From Nocardioides humi (GTDB lineage Bacteria > Actinomycetota > Actinomycetes > Propionibacteriales > Nocardioidaceae): a DNA stretch of 64,000 nucleotides. Position 1 is the first letter of the stretch, and each line of letters opens with the position of its first letter. A program made the position numbers and the translations under genes. The notes beneath the pieces are model-generated. The model saw only the letters and a list, made by a program, of their open reading frames with translations. It ran no database searches and was not told the DNA's origin. The DNA lies in contig NZ_CP041146.1 of assembly GCF_006494775.1 (NCBI RefSeq), positions 868,001-932,000 of the forward strand, given 5' to 3'. This document shows, one piece after another, positions 16,820-24,986 of the stretch.

Positions 16820-16881
16820 GGGTCCAGCCTAGTGTCGTGCGTTCGGATTGCTCGGACGGTTGGCGCACCCCGGAAAATGCC

Positions 16882-16920
16882 GGAAGGGCCGGCCCGACGA
16901 TCGGTCGGTCCGGCCCTTCC
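16882..16920 (-). terminator. Terminator downstream of the whiB7 operon
   Basis: An 11-bp perfect stem (GGAAGGGCCGG 16882-16892 with CCGGCCCTTCC 16910-16920), whose loop contains a second CCGAC/GTCGG pairing. It lies 3' of the 55-aa gene on the minus strand. Confidence 0.7.
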
Positions 16921-16992
16921 TTCTCACCCGCGATCAGGTGCTCTCCGAGGAGGCCTCGGAGAATTCCGGTCTCGCTGGCCCGCGATGCGGGC

Positions 16993-17160
16993 TCAGAGTG
17001 CGCGAGCGAGGGCGAGACGAGCCTGCTGCGCTGCACGCTCGGCCTTGCGGCTCAAGCGGCGGGCGCGGGCCATCCTGCTGGCCACGCGCAGCTGCTGCGC
17101 CTCTCCCAGGCGCGTGGACATCTGCGCGCGCGCCAGGTCTTCGTTGATCAGATAGGACAT
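16993..17160 (-). CDS. 55-aa Arg/Ala-rich basic peptide downstream of whiB7
   Basis: Begins MSYLINEDLARAQMSTRLGE and continues as one long amphipathic, strongly basic helix rich in Arg, Ala and Gln. It contains no Cys or Trp. ATG 17160 has GGAG 8-11 bp upstream and follows the whiB7 stop by 45 bp, so it is probably the second gene of the whiB7 operon. Function unknown; a nucleic-acid- or ribosome-binding role is a guess from charge only. Confidence 0.65.
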   Translation of the reverse strand: MSYLINEDLARAQMSTRLGEAQQLRVASRMARARRLSRKAERAAQQARLALARAL

Positions 17161-17205
17161 GTCGAGCTCCAAGGGTTCGGTGGGTTCTTCGTGGAAGGGG
17201 GTGGA

Positions 17206-17472
17206 CTACGCCGCGGCGTCCTTGCGCGGACGGCCCCGGGGCCGCTTGCGCGGGATCACCACGCCGGCCAGGAACAGCTCGCCGCCCCAGACGCCCCACG
17301 GCTCACGCCGCTCCAGGGCGCCCGAGAGGCACATGCTCTGGACCGGGCAGTCCAGGCACAGCGCCTTCGCGGCCTCGACGTCCGACGGGGACTCGGCGAA
17401 CCACAGCTCCGCGTCGTTCAGCCGGCACGGCAGCAGCTCGTCCAGCGTCGGCTCGAGAACACTGGTCGTCAT
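17206..17472 (-). CDS. whiB7: WhiB7-type [4Fe-4S] transcription factor
   Basis: A protein of 88 aa. Four Cys ligands of the iron-sulfur cluster are seen: C16, then CLDC (about 39-42) and C48. GVWGGE (about 61-66) is the WhiB turn, and the C-terminal RGRPRK (about 79-84) is an AT-hook, which marks the WhiB7 subclass that activates intrinsic antibiotic-resistance genes with the housekeeping sigma factor. Neighbourhood with uvrD2 matches M. tuberculosis whiB7. A strong GAGGAGG precedes the ATG. Expression is probably controlled by attenuation in the 420-nt leader. Confidence 0.93.
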   Translation of the reverse strand: MTTSVLEPTLDELLPCRLNDAELWFAESPSDVEAAKALCLDCPVQSMCLSGALERREPWGVWGGELFLAGVVIPRKRPRGRPRKDAAA

Positions 17473-17566
17473 CTGCTTTCACCTCCTCTTCGTTGACCTG
17501 ATCGCGTTGGTCGATTTCCTCGCGGGACCTGCGACCTCGCCCTTCTCAGGTCCTGAGAAACACGAA

Positions 17567-17600
17567 GGCCGCGGATCCCGTCTGTTCGGGTTCCGCGGCC
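17567..17600 (-). terminator. Leader attenuator terminator of whiB7
   Basis: A 14-bp stem with one mismatch (17567-17580 against 17587-17600) and a six-base loop. On the minus strand it is followed by TTCGTGTTTCTC. Its 5' arm on the RNA (17600 to 17587) can instead pair with 17638-17655 inside the upstream ORF, giving a mutually exclusive antiterminator: GGGTTC pairs GAACCC and GCCTGGAG pairs CTCCAGGC. Confidence 0.75.
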
Positions 17601-17624
17601 TGGAGGCTGCCGAGCTGATCGTGG

Positions 17625-17894
17625 TCAGATCGGTGGACTCCAGGCGGGTGAACCCCAGACAGTGGCGGCGTTGCCGCGGTGCGCCGTGCCGGCGGTGCGC
17701 TCCCGCTTGGCGGCATCGGCGGCCGGGGACGCGAACGGCGCGAAAACGGCATTCGCCGTGGCCGGACGCGCGGCAATGCCCTGGACCTCGAGGGTCGGGA
17801 GGGCAGCGGTGGCGCAGCCGAGGACCGCGGACAGCGAGAGCTGCCGGGCAGACGTCATCACCGGGATCGCCGGGATCATCGTCATGTTCTCCAT
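17625..17894 (-). CDS. Upstream ORF in the whiB7 leader (89 codons)
   Basis: ATG 17894 has an excellent GAAGGAGGTG Shine-Dalgarno, and the frame runs to TGA 17625. The product starts MENMTMIPAIPVMTSARQLS, is Ala/Pro rich and has no recognised domain. The last ten codons contain the antiterminator strand (17638-17655), so ribosome movement through them decides whether the terminator at 17567-17600 forms. Regulatory upstream ORFs are established for whiB7/wblC in mycobacteria and Streptomyces; this one is rather long. The peptide itself may be unimportant. Confidence 0.65.
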   Translation of the reverse strand: MENMTMIPAIPVMTSARQLSLSAVLGCATAALPTLEVQGIAARPATANAVFAPFASPAADAAKRERTAGTAHRGNAATVWGSPAWSPPI

Positions 17895-17970
17895 GGTGTG
17901 CCACCTCCTTCGGTGCCTGACGGGCGCCGACCTTGCCAGGGCCGTGATGCGCAGCGGAACTTGCCTGACG

Positions 17971-18010
17971 ACCGTAGTAGGCCGTCGTGAGGCCGCGCAA
18001 ATCATTTATC
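17971..18010 (-). promoter_or_regulatory. whiB7 promoter with AT-rich upstream element
   Basis: On the minus strand TTGCGC (17995-18000) and TACGGT (17971-17976) are 18 bp apart. GATAAATGAT (18001-18010) lies directly before the -35, as expected for an AT-hook contact of WhiB7 on its own promoter. The leader from here to the upstream ORF is about 70 nt. Confidence 0.5.
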
Positions 18011-18020
18011 GGGGTTTTTC

Positions 18021-18038
18021 GAGGTTTTTCAAAAACCT
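18021..18038 (-). terminator. A/T-rich palindrome 3' of uvrD2
   Basis: GAGGTTTTT and AAAAACCTC form an inverted repeat 16 bp after the uvrD2 stop. The same bases contribute GAAAAACC units to the region upstream of the whiB7 promoter, so its role may be regulatory rather than termination. Confidence 0.4.
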
Positions 18039-18053
18039 CCTTCCGGGACCCGC

Positions 18054-20129
18054 TCAGGCGCCCTCGGCGACGAGCGCGAGGACCGCGTCGCCGTACCGCT
18101 CGATCTTGTTGGGCCCGACCCCGTTGACCTTCGCCAGCGCGGCCATCGACGCCGGCTTGTGCTCGGCGATGAGCTCGAGCGTGGCGTCGGTGAAGACGAC
18201 GTACGCCGGCAGCGGCTTGCCGTCCTCACCGGCCTCGCGCGCGGTCTCCAGGCGCCAGGCCTTGAGCCGCTCGAAGAGCGCCTCGTCGTAGCGCACCGGG
18301 TGGTGGGCGCAGCGGCCCCGCTTCTTCTCCGCCGCCGTCGACAGCGGCTGGAGGCAGTCGCGGCAGCGGGCCACCTTGGTCCGCCGGATGGCCTGCTGCG
18401 GCTGCTGCGCCGCGGGCAGCATCGGCACGATGAACCGCGACGGCTGGCGCCGGGGCGCCTGCCCGGGGTTGCGGGCGGCGGCCCAGGAGACCATCAGGTC
18501 CCGGCGGGCCCGGGTCACGCCGACGTAGAGCAGGCGTCGCTCCTCCTCCACCGCGTCGGGCCGGGCGCCGCCCTGCTCGGCGTACACGATCGGCACGGTG
18601 CCGTCCTGGACGCCGCAGCAGAACACCGCATCCCACTCCAGGCCCTTGGCGGCGTGGAAGGTGGCCAGCGTGACGCCGTCGGCGGTCGGCGCGTGCTGCT
18701 CGGTCGCGCGCCGGTCCAGCTCCTCCACGAACGCCGCGACCGACGCCTCGATGCCGCGCTCGGTCGCGAACTCCTCGGCCTGGTCGGCCAGCGCCTGGAA
18801 GGACTCCCACCGGTCGCGGACCTGGCCGCGCGACGTCGGCGGCTCGGCCGCCCAGCCCATGCCGCCGAGGACTCCCCTGACGACCTCCAGCCAGGGGCCG
18901 TCGTCGGCCTCCCCCGAGCGGGCGGCGCCGCGCAGCCGGGTGACCGCCTCGCGTACCTCGCGCCGCTCGAAGAACCGCGCCGCGCCGCGCACGACGTACG
19001 GGATGCCCCGGTCGGTCAGCGCGTCCTCGAAGGTCTCGGACTGGGCGTTGATCCGGAACAGCACCGCCATCTCGCCGTACGCCGTCCCGGCCCGCTGCAG
19101 GCGCAGGATCCGGTCGGCCACGCTGCGCGCCTCGGCCACCTCGTCCGGCTCTCCCACGAACCGGACCGCCGGCCCGGCCTTGTGCTGCGAGCGCAGCTCG
19201 ACCCCGGCGCTGGGCGTGCCCGAGAGCAGGGTGTTGGCCGTCTCCACGACCTGCGGCGTCGATCGGTAGTTGCGGACCAGCTCGACCGAGGTCGTGCCGG
19301 GGTAGCGCTTCGGGAAGTCGCGGAGGTACGCCGCGTCGGCACCGGCGAAGCTGTAGATCGTCTGCGCCGGGTCGCCCACGACGCACAGCTCGTCGCGCCC
19401 GCCCAGCCAGAGGTCGAGCAGCGCCGACTGCAGCGGCGAGACGTCCTGGAACTCATCGACGACGAACCACTTGTACTGCCGCCGCACCTGCGCGGCCACC
19501 CGCTCGTCGGACGCCAGCACGCCGGCGGTCAGCAGCAGCACGTCCTCCATGTCCATCCGCCCCTGGTCGCGCTTGACCTGCTCGTAGACGGCGATCACCC
19601 GGCCGATGGTCTCCGGCGTCTGGTCGGCGACCGAGCGGCCCCTGGCCGGCGCGATCCGCGGGTAGTCGTCGGCGCCGACGTTGCTGACCTTCGCCCACTC
19701 GATCTCGGACGCCAGGTCGCGCAGCAGTGCCTGCTCGGCCCGCAGCCCGAGGTTGCGGCAGGCCGCGGCCAGCATCGGGATCTTGGACTCGGTCAGCACC
19801 GGCAGCTCCGTGCCGTGGACGTGGGGCCAGAAGTAGCGCAGCTGGCGCAGCGCCGCGCTGTGGAAGGTCCGGGCCTGGACCCCCGGCGCGCCGAGCTGGC
19901 GCAGCCGCTGCCGCAGCTCGCCCGCGGCGCGGGTGGTGAAGGTGACCGCCAGCACCTCGGTGGGCGCGTAGACCCCGGCCAGCACGCCGTGGGCGATCCG
20001 GTGGGTGATCGCCCGCGTCTTGCCCGTCCCCGCGCCGGCCAGCACCCGCACCGGACCCCGCAGCGTCTCCGCCACCTGCCGCTGCTCGGGGTCGAGCGCG
20101 GAGAGGAGCCGTTCGATGGACTCGGACAT
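18054..20129 (-). CDS. uvrD2: ATP-dependent DNA helicase UvrD2
   Basis: A superfamily 1A 3'-5' helicase of 691 aa. Walker A is LAGAGTGKTRAI (about 29-40), Walker B VVDEFQDVSP, then GDPAQTIYSFAGAD, LVRNYRST, TFHAAKGLEWD and VGVTRARRDL. The C terminus has a Cys4 site (CRDC...C) and an HRDC domain (PAYVVFTDATL onwards), the architecture that distinguishes UvrD2 from UvrD1. ATG 20129 is chosen because homology starts there; the frame is open further upstream. Divergent from mrx1 and upstream of whiB7, as in M. tuberculosis. Confidence 0.93.
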   Translation of the reverse strand: MSESIERLLSALDPEQRQVAETLRGPVRVLAGAGTGKTRAITHRIAHGVLAGVYAPTEVLAVTFTTRAAGELRQRLRQLGAPGVQARTFHSAALRQLRYFWPHVHGTELPVLTESKIPMLAAACRNLGLRAEQALLRDLASEIEWAKVSNVGADDYPRIAPARGRSVADQTPETIGRVIAVYEQVKRDQGRMDMEDVLLLTAGVLASDERVAAQVRRQYKWFVVDEFQDVSPLQSALLDLWLGGRDELCVVGDPAQTIYSFAGADAAYLRDFPKRYPGTTSVELVRNYRSTPQVVETANTLLSGTPSAGVELRSQHKAGPAVRFVGEPDEVAEARSVADRILRLQRAGTAYGEMAVLFRINAQSETFEDALTDRGIPYVVRGAARFFERREVREAVTRLRGAARSGEADDGPWLEVVRGVLGGMGWAAEPPTSRGQVRDRWESFQALADQAEEFATERGIEASVAAFVEELDRRATEQHAPTADGVTLATFHAAKGLEWDAVFCCGVQDGTVPIVYAEQGGARPDAVEEERRLLYVGVTRARRDLMVSWAAARNPGQAPRRQPSRFIVPMLPAAQQPQQAIRRTKVARCRDCLQPLSTAAEKKRGRCAHHPVRYDEALFERLKAWRLETAREAGEDGKPLPAYVVFTDATLELIAEHKPASMAALAKVNGVGPNKIERYGDAVLALVAEGA

Positions 20130-20323
20130 GGGGACGGGCACTCCTTCGGGGTCGGCCGGACTGCCGGCTTCGGCTGAGGAACCCAACCTAGACGCAGCCC
20201 ACGACACGAACCCGGGGAGGCGGAGCGGCCGCCGGCCGGCAGGGCGGGCGGCCCCGCGGAACATCGCCGTCGGCACCGTGGTTGAGTGGGAGGACAGTCC
20301 TCGACGGAAATGGGTGAGCCCCG

Positions 20324-20578
20324 ATGAGCTTCACGATGTACACCACGCCCTGGTGCGGCTACTGCCACCGGCTCAAGAGCCAGCTCGACCGCGAGGGCAT
20401 CGCCTACGACATCGTCGACATCGAGCAGCAGCCCGAGGCGGCCGCGATCGTGGAGTCCGCCAACAACGGCAACCAGACCGTGCCGACGCTCGTCTACACC
20501 GACGGCACCGCCCAGACCAACCCGAGCATCGCCCAGGTCAAGGCGAAGCTCGACGAGCTCCAGCAGCTCGGCGCCTGA
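20324..20578 (+). CDS. mrx1: Mycoredoxin (glutaredoxin-like)
   Basis: A single thioredoxin-fold domain of 84 aa with the redox motif CGYC (about 11-14), the cis-Pro in TVPTLVYTDG and the C-terminal helix. Mycoredoxin-1 reduces mycothiol mixed disulfides in actinobacteria. The location next to uvrD2 and nudC is the conserved mrx1 context. It is followed after 3 bp by a small glycine-zipper gene. Confidence 0.92.
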   Translation: MSFTMYTTPWCGYCHRLKSQLDREGIAYDIVDIEQQPEAAAIVESANNGNQTVPTLVYTDGTAQTNPSIAQVKAKLDELQQLGA

Positions 20579-20581
20579 CGG

Positions 20582-20779
20582 TTGCGCTCCACCAACGCCG
20601 CGGGCATGGCCGCAGGCATCGCCTGCGGCGTGGCGATCGGCGTCGCGATGGGCAATGTCGCGATCGGCATCGCCATCGGCGTGGCGCTGGGGATCGCCTT
20701 CGGCCTCGCCTTCAACAGCGACGACAGCGGTGACGACAGGGGCGGCTCGGATGACAGCGGGGACGACGGCGGCGCCTGA
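20582..20779 (+). CDS. Small glycine-zipper membrane protein
   Basis: Up to 65 aa: a single hydrophobic segment with repeated small residues (GIACGVAIGVAMGNVAIGIA), then an Asp/Gly-rich acidic tail (DDSGDDRGGSDDSGDDGGA). The TTG at 20582 or the ATG at 20606 may be the start; neither has a clear ribosome site. It directly follows mrx1. Function unknown; oligomerisation through the glycine zipper is plausible. Confidence 0.5.
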   Translation: MRSTNAAGMAAGIACGVAIGVAMGNVAIGIAIGVALGIAFGLAFNSDDSGDDRGGSDDSGDDGGA

Positions 20780-20782
20780 GTC

Positions 20783-21694
20783 TCACCAGCTGCCCGGCAG
20801 CGGACCGCCGTACCAGTCCTCGACCAGCGAGCGGCTGATCGAGACCCCGCCCGGCAGCACCAGCGAGCCGGCCTCGGCCTGCCGGCGCATGTCGGCACGG
20901 GTGAACCACCGGGCCTCCTCGACCTCGTCGTCCTCGAGCCGGATCTGCTCGGAGACCGCGCGCCCGTGGAAGCCGAGCATCAGGCTCGAGGGCAGCGGCC
21001 ACGGCTGGTTGCCGAAGTAGGACACCTCGCCCACGACGACACCCGTCTCCTCCTGCACCTCCCGCCGGACCGCGTCCTCGAGCGACTCCCCCGGCTCGCA
21101 GAAGCCCGCCAGCGTCGAGAACCTCCCCGCCGGCCAGGCGTGGTTGCGCCCGAGCAGGCAGCGCTCGTCCGGCGACCCCGGCTCCCCGGACGCGATCAGC
21201 ATGATCACCGCCGGGTCCGACCGCGGGAACTGCGGCTTGCCGCAGCCGGCGCAGACCAGCTCGTGACCGGCCGCGCGCGGCGTCAGCGCGCCACCGCACC
21301 GCGGGCAGAACCGGTGCGCCCAGTGCCACTCGGCGAGCCCGACGGCGTGGAACACCAGCGGCGCCTGGCCGACCTGGTCGCCACCCAGGAACGGCAGCAG
21401 CCCGCGCAGCGGCAGCCACCGCTCCGGCTCCGCCTTCGCGACCTCGCCCGGCACGATCACGGCCCACCAGGTGACGTCGCCACGCACGCCGAGCAGCACC
21501 CGTACGCCGTCCGGCGCGTCCGCAGTCGAGATCCACTCGAGCCCGTCCGGCCCGGGCCGCACCCGGGTGCCGGCGATCACCAGGACCCGCCCCGACCGGT
21601 CGGCCCACCGCTCCTGCAGCCACGCCTCGTCCGTCCGGAGCAGCCCGAGGCGATCGTGCGGATCGGCGACCAGGGACAGGTGCGGGAACGTCAC
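20783..21694 (-). CDS. nudC: NAD(+) diphosphatase NudC
   Basis: A protein of 303 aa. NudC splits NADH into NMNH and AMP and can remove NAD caps from RNA. A zinc ribbon (CPRC...CAGC, about 142-163) precedes a NUDIX box (GFCEPGESLEDAVRREVQEE) and the NudC signature NQPWPLPSSLM. The GTG start at 21694 has TAGGCT (21701-21706) exactly 6 bp upstream, so it is probably leaderless. It lies 20 bp after adnA. Confidence 0.92.
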   Translation of the reverse strand: MTFPHLSLVADPHDRLGLLRTDEAWLQERWADRSGRVLVIAGTRVRPGPDGLEWISTADAPDGVRVLLGVRGDVTWWAVIVPGEVAKAEPERWLPLRGLLPFLGGDQVGQAPLVFHAVGLAEWHWAHRFCPRCGGALTPRAAGHELVCAGCGKPQFPRSDPAVIMLIASGEPGSPDERCLLGRNHAWPAGRFSTLAGFCEPGESLEDAVRREVQEETGVVVGEVSYFGNQPWPLPSSLMLGFHGRAVSEQIRLEDDEVEEARWFTRADMRRQAEAGSLVLPGGVSISRSLVEDWYGGPLPGSW

Positions 21695-21714
21695 GCTCCG
21701 AGCCTAGTCTCGCG

Positions 21715-24700
21715 TCATCGAAGGATCCGTTCGACCTCCTCCCTGCCCGGGAGCTCGTCGTGCACCACGAGCTCCCCGGTCCGCACGTAGAAGAAGCCCG
21801 CCCGCACCCGGTCGGTCGGGATCCCCTCGAGCTCGGCCCAGGCCAGCCGGTAGAGCGCGAGCTGGAGCGGGTCGGCGTCCTGGCGGGCGTTGGTCTTCCA
21901 GTCGACGACGAGGAAGGAGCCGTCGGGCTCGGCGTACACCGCGTCGATCCGACCCCGGACGACCTGGCGCCGCCCCTCGCCGCCGAGGACCAGCGCGAAC
22001 GGCGCCTCCACGGCGTGGGGCTCGCGGGTGCCGAAGGGCCCCTCCTCGAAGCGGGCGACGAGCTCCTTGAGATCGGCCTCGTCGTCGATCCCGGCGTCAG
22101 CGCGGCCCGCGAGCTCGTCGGGGTCGAAGAGCCCCTGCTGCCCGAAGCGGGCCTCGACCCAGGCGTGGAACCGGGTGCCGAACCGGGCCGCCGGCGCCGG
22201 TGGACGGGGCATCGGGCGGGCCAGGTCGCGGGCGAACGCCTCCGCGTCGTCGCGCAGCCGCCCGAGCGCGGTGGCCGACAGCGACGACGGCAGCGGGACG
22301 ACGACCTCCTGGCCCGTGCCGGCGGCCAGCCGCGCCTCGGCGAGGAGCTGCTCGATCTCGGCGTCCCACTCGGCGACCCGCGCCGCGGTGACGATGTCGA
22401 GATCGGGGTCGGAGGCCTCCGGATCCGCCTCGGCGACCCGGGCCGCGGCGTCGAGCCGCAGCCGGGCCTCCTCGCCCACGCCGTCGGCCGGCCAGGGGCG
22501 CGAGGGGTCCTCGGCGTCGTACGGGTTGGCGGCGCCCTTCTCGGGCCGGGTCAGCCAGGGCTCGGGCGCGAGACCCCAGGAGCCGAGCACCTCGCGGACC
22601 GACTCCTGGTAGGCCGACGGTCCGTAGGGCGTCTTCCGCGGGCCCCACTGGTAGGAGGTGACCGCGAGCCGGTGGGCGGCGCGGGTGAACGCGACGTACC
22701 CGAGCCGCAGCTCCTCGTCGGCCTCGTGCGCCTTCGAGCGCCTGCGGTAGTCGTCGAGCGCGGCCTTGTCGAAGCCCTCGAGCTGCGGGAGGTCGGCGGC
22801 GTCGCCGCGCAGCGGGGCCGGCAGCACGGCCGGGGAGGAGACCCAGAGCGTGCGCCCCTGGGACGACGGGAACCGGGACTCGCAGACGCCCACGCAGAAC
22901 ACGGTGTCCCACTCCAGGCCCTTCGAGCGGTGGACCGTCAGCAGCTTGACCGAGTCGGCCTCGGTCGGGGTCGCGACGTCGAGTCCGTTGCCCTGGTCGT
23001 CCTCGGCGGTGAGGTAGGCCAGCAGCGCCGGCAGCGTCACGTCGCCGTCGACGGCCTGGAAGTCGGCGACCGCCTTCACGAACAGATCCAGGTTGTCGCG
23101 CCGGGCGGCCGCCGCCGGGCTCACGGCCGAGGCGAGCTCGACGTCGGTGCCGGTGACGTCGACGATCCGCCGGACCAGGTCGAGCAGCGGCTCGCCCACC
23201 GCGGACCGCAGCAGCCGCAGCTCGTCGCGCAGCAGCGCGAACCGCGCCCGCGCCTCCTCGGAGTAGGGCCCCTCGCCCGGGTCGGCCAGCGCGTCGTCGA
23301 GGCACGGGAGCTCGGCCGGGTCGATGCCGTCGGCGATGGCGACCAGCTGCTCGGCCACCGAGACCTCTTCGACGGACCGGCCGCGGCGGCCGGCCAGCTC
23401 GCCGGCACGCTGACCGAGCAGCCGCAGGTCGCGCGGCCCGATCGCCCACCGCGGTCCCGCGAGCAGCGTGAGCAGCGCGGCGTTGTCGGTCACGTCGTGC
23501 AGCAGTCGCAGCGCCGCCACGATCTCCGCGATCTCGGGCAGCCGCAGCAGCCCGGAGAGGCCGACGATCTCGACGGGGACGCCGGCCGTGGTCAGCGCGT
23601 CGAAGACCAGCTCCGCGTGCGCGTTGTCGCGGGTCAGCACCCCGATCCGGGCCCAGTCGCCGGGCTCTCCGCCGTGGGCGCCGCGGACCGCCTCGGCGAG
23701 CCAGGCCAGCTCGTCGCGCTGGGTCTCGAAGGTCCGCGCCTCGACCTCCCCGTCCACCGCCCCTCGGGCGCCCGCAGCCGGGCGACGCCGGCGCCGCGGG
23801 TCTCCAGGGCGTCGTACAGCGGCTCGGCGAGGTGGCTGGCGACGTCGAGGATCCGCCGGTCGGAGCGCCGGTTGACGGTGAGGGCGTACGTCGTGGGCGT
23901 CCCGTCGGCGGCCGGGAAGGTGTCGGCGAAGTTGAGGATGTTGGCGACCGACGCGCCGCGCCAGCCGTAGATCGCCTGGTTGGGGTCGCCGACCGCGGTG
24001 ACGGCGTGCCCGAGCCCGGCGCCGGTCTCCGGGCCGGAGAACAGCCGCGACAGCATGATCGCCTGGGCGACGGAGGTGTCCTGGTACTCGTCGAGCAGCA
24101 CCACCTTGAACCGCCCGCGCTCGATCTCCCCCACCTCGGGCCGCTCCGCCGCGAGCCGGGCGCCGAGCTCGATCTGGTCGGAGAAGTCCATCAGGCCCAG
24201 GTCCCGCTTCAGCCGCCGGTACGACGCCACCAGCTCCAGCAGCTCGGCGCGCCGGTCGATGGCGAAGATCGCCTTGTCGATCGCGTCGACGTAGGTCTTG
24301 CGGGCCTTGCCGGCCAGCTCCTCCTCGCGCGCCCGCTCGAACCCGCGCCGGGCGGCGGCGTCGTGCTCGCGCACCCGGTCGGGGACGACGAGGTGCTCGC
24401 TCATCGCCGCGTCGAGCGCGAGCAGGTTCTGGATCGCGGTCTCGGGGTGGTCGGTGAGGTACTCGATGTCGCCGGTGAACCGGTCGACCGCCCGCGCGCC
24501 CAGCTGGTAGCGGGCGGCGTCGGTGATCACCCGGGTGTCCGGCTCGTGGCCGATCCGCAGGCCGTGGTCGGCGAGCAGTCCGGAGGCGTAGGCGTTGTAG
24601 GTCGCCACCGTCGGCTCGAGCACCTCGTCGAGCTCGTCGTCCCCGGCGCCGGGCCCACCGGACGCGCCGCTCAGGTCGAGGGCGCCCGCGTCGCGCAGCG

Positions 24701-24986
24701 CCGTACGGATCCGCTGCCGGAGCTCGGCGGCGGCCTTCGTGGTGAAGGTCAGGCCGAGGACCTCCTCGGGCCGCACCTGCCCGGTCAGCACGAGGTAGAC
24801 CACGCGCGCCGCCATCAGCGTGGTCTTGCCGGAGCCGGCGCCGGCGATGACGACGGCCGGGCGCAGCGGAGCGCTGATCGCCGCCCACTGCTCCTCGCTC
24901 GGTGGGAAGGCCGCCCGCATCGCGCGCTGCAGGTCGGCGGGCGTCTCGAGCGCCATCGGGATCGGCGCGGGCATCGGCGCACTCAC
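21715..24986 (-). CDS. adnA: AdnA-like helicase-nuclease subunit; frame interrupted
   Basis: UvrD-like motor with a C-terminal nuclease. Walker A is VIAGAGSGKTTLMAA (about 45-59), LLDEYQDTS is motif II, GDPNQAIYGWRGA motif III, VHRSKGLEWDTVF and YVAFTRAAHRL later motifs. The RecB-type nuclease motif is RGRIDAVY...LVVDWKTN. AdnAB resects double-strand breaks in mycobacteria. Start GTG 24986 overlaps the adnB stop (GTGA). The frame breaks in a CCCC run (23760-23763): one added base joins LRAPEG to AVDGEVEARTF. About 1,090 aa if restored. Confidence 0.85.

Noticed and set aside
17479..18000. A 173-codon frame in the whiB7 leader, different from the upstream ORF
   Set aside because: It has no ribosome site and overlaps promoter, upstream ORF and terminator. 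The 89-codon frame with a strong Shine-Dalgarno explains the region better.
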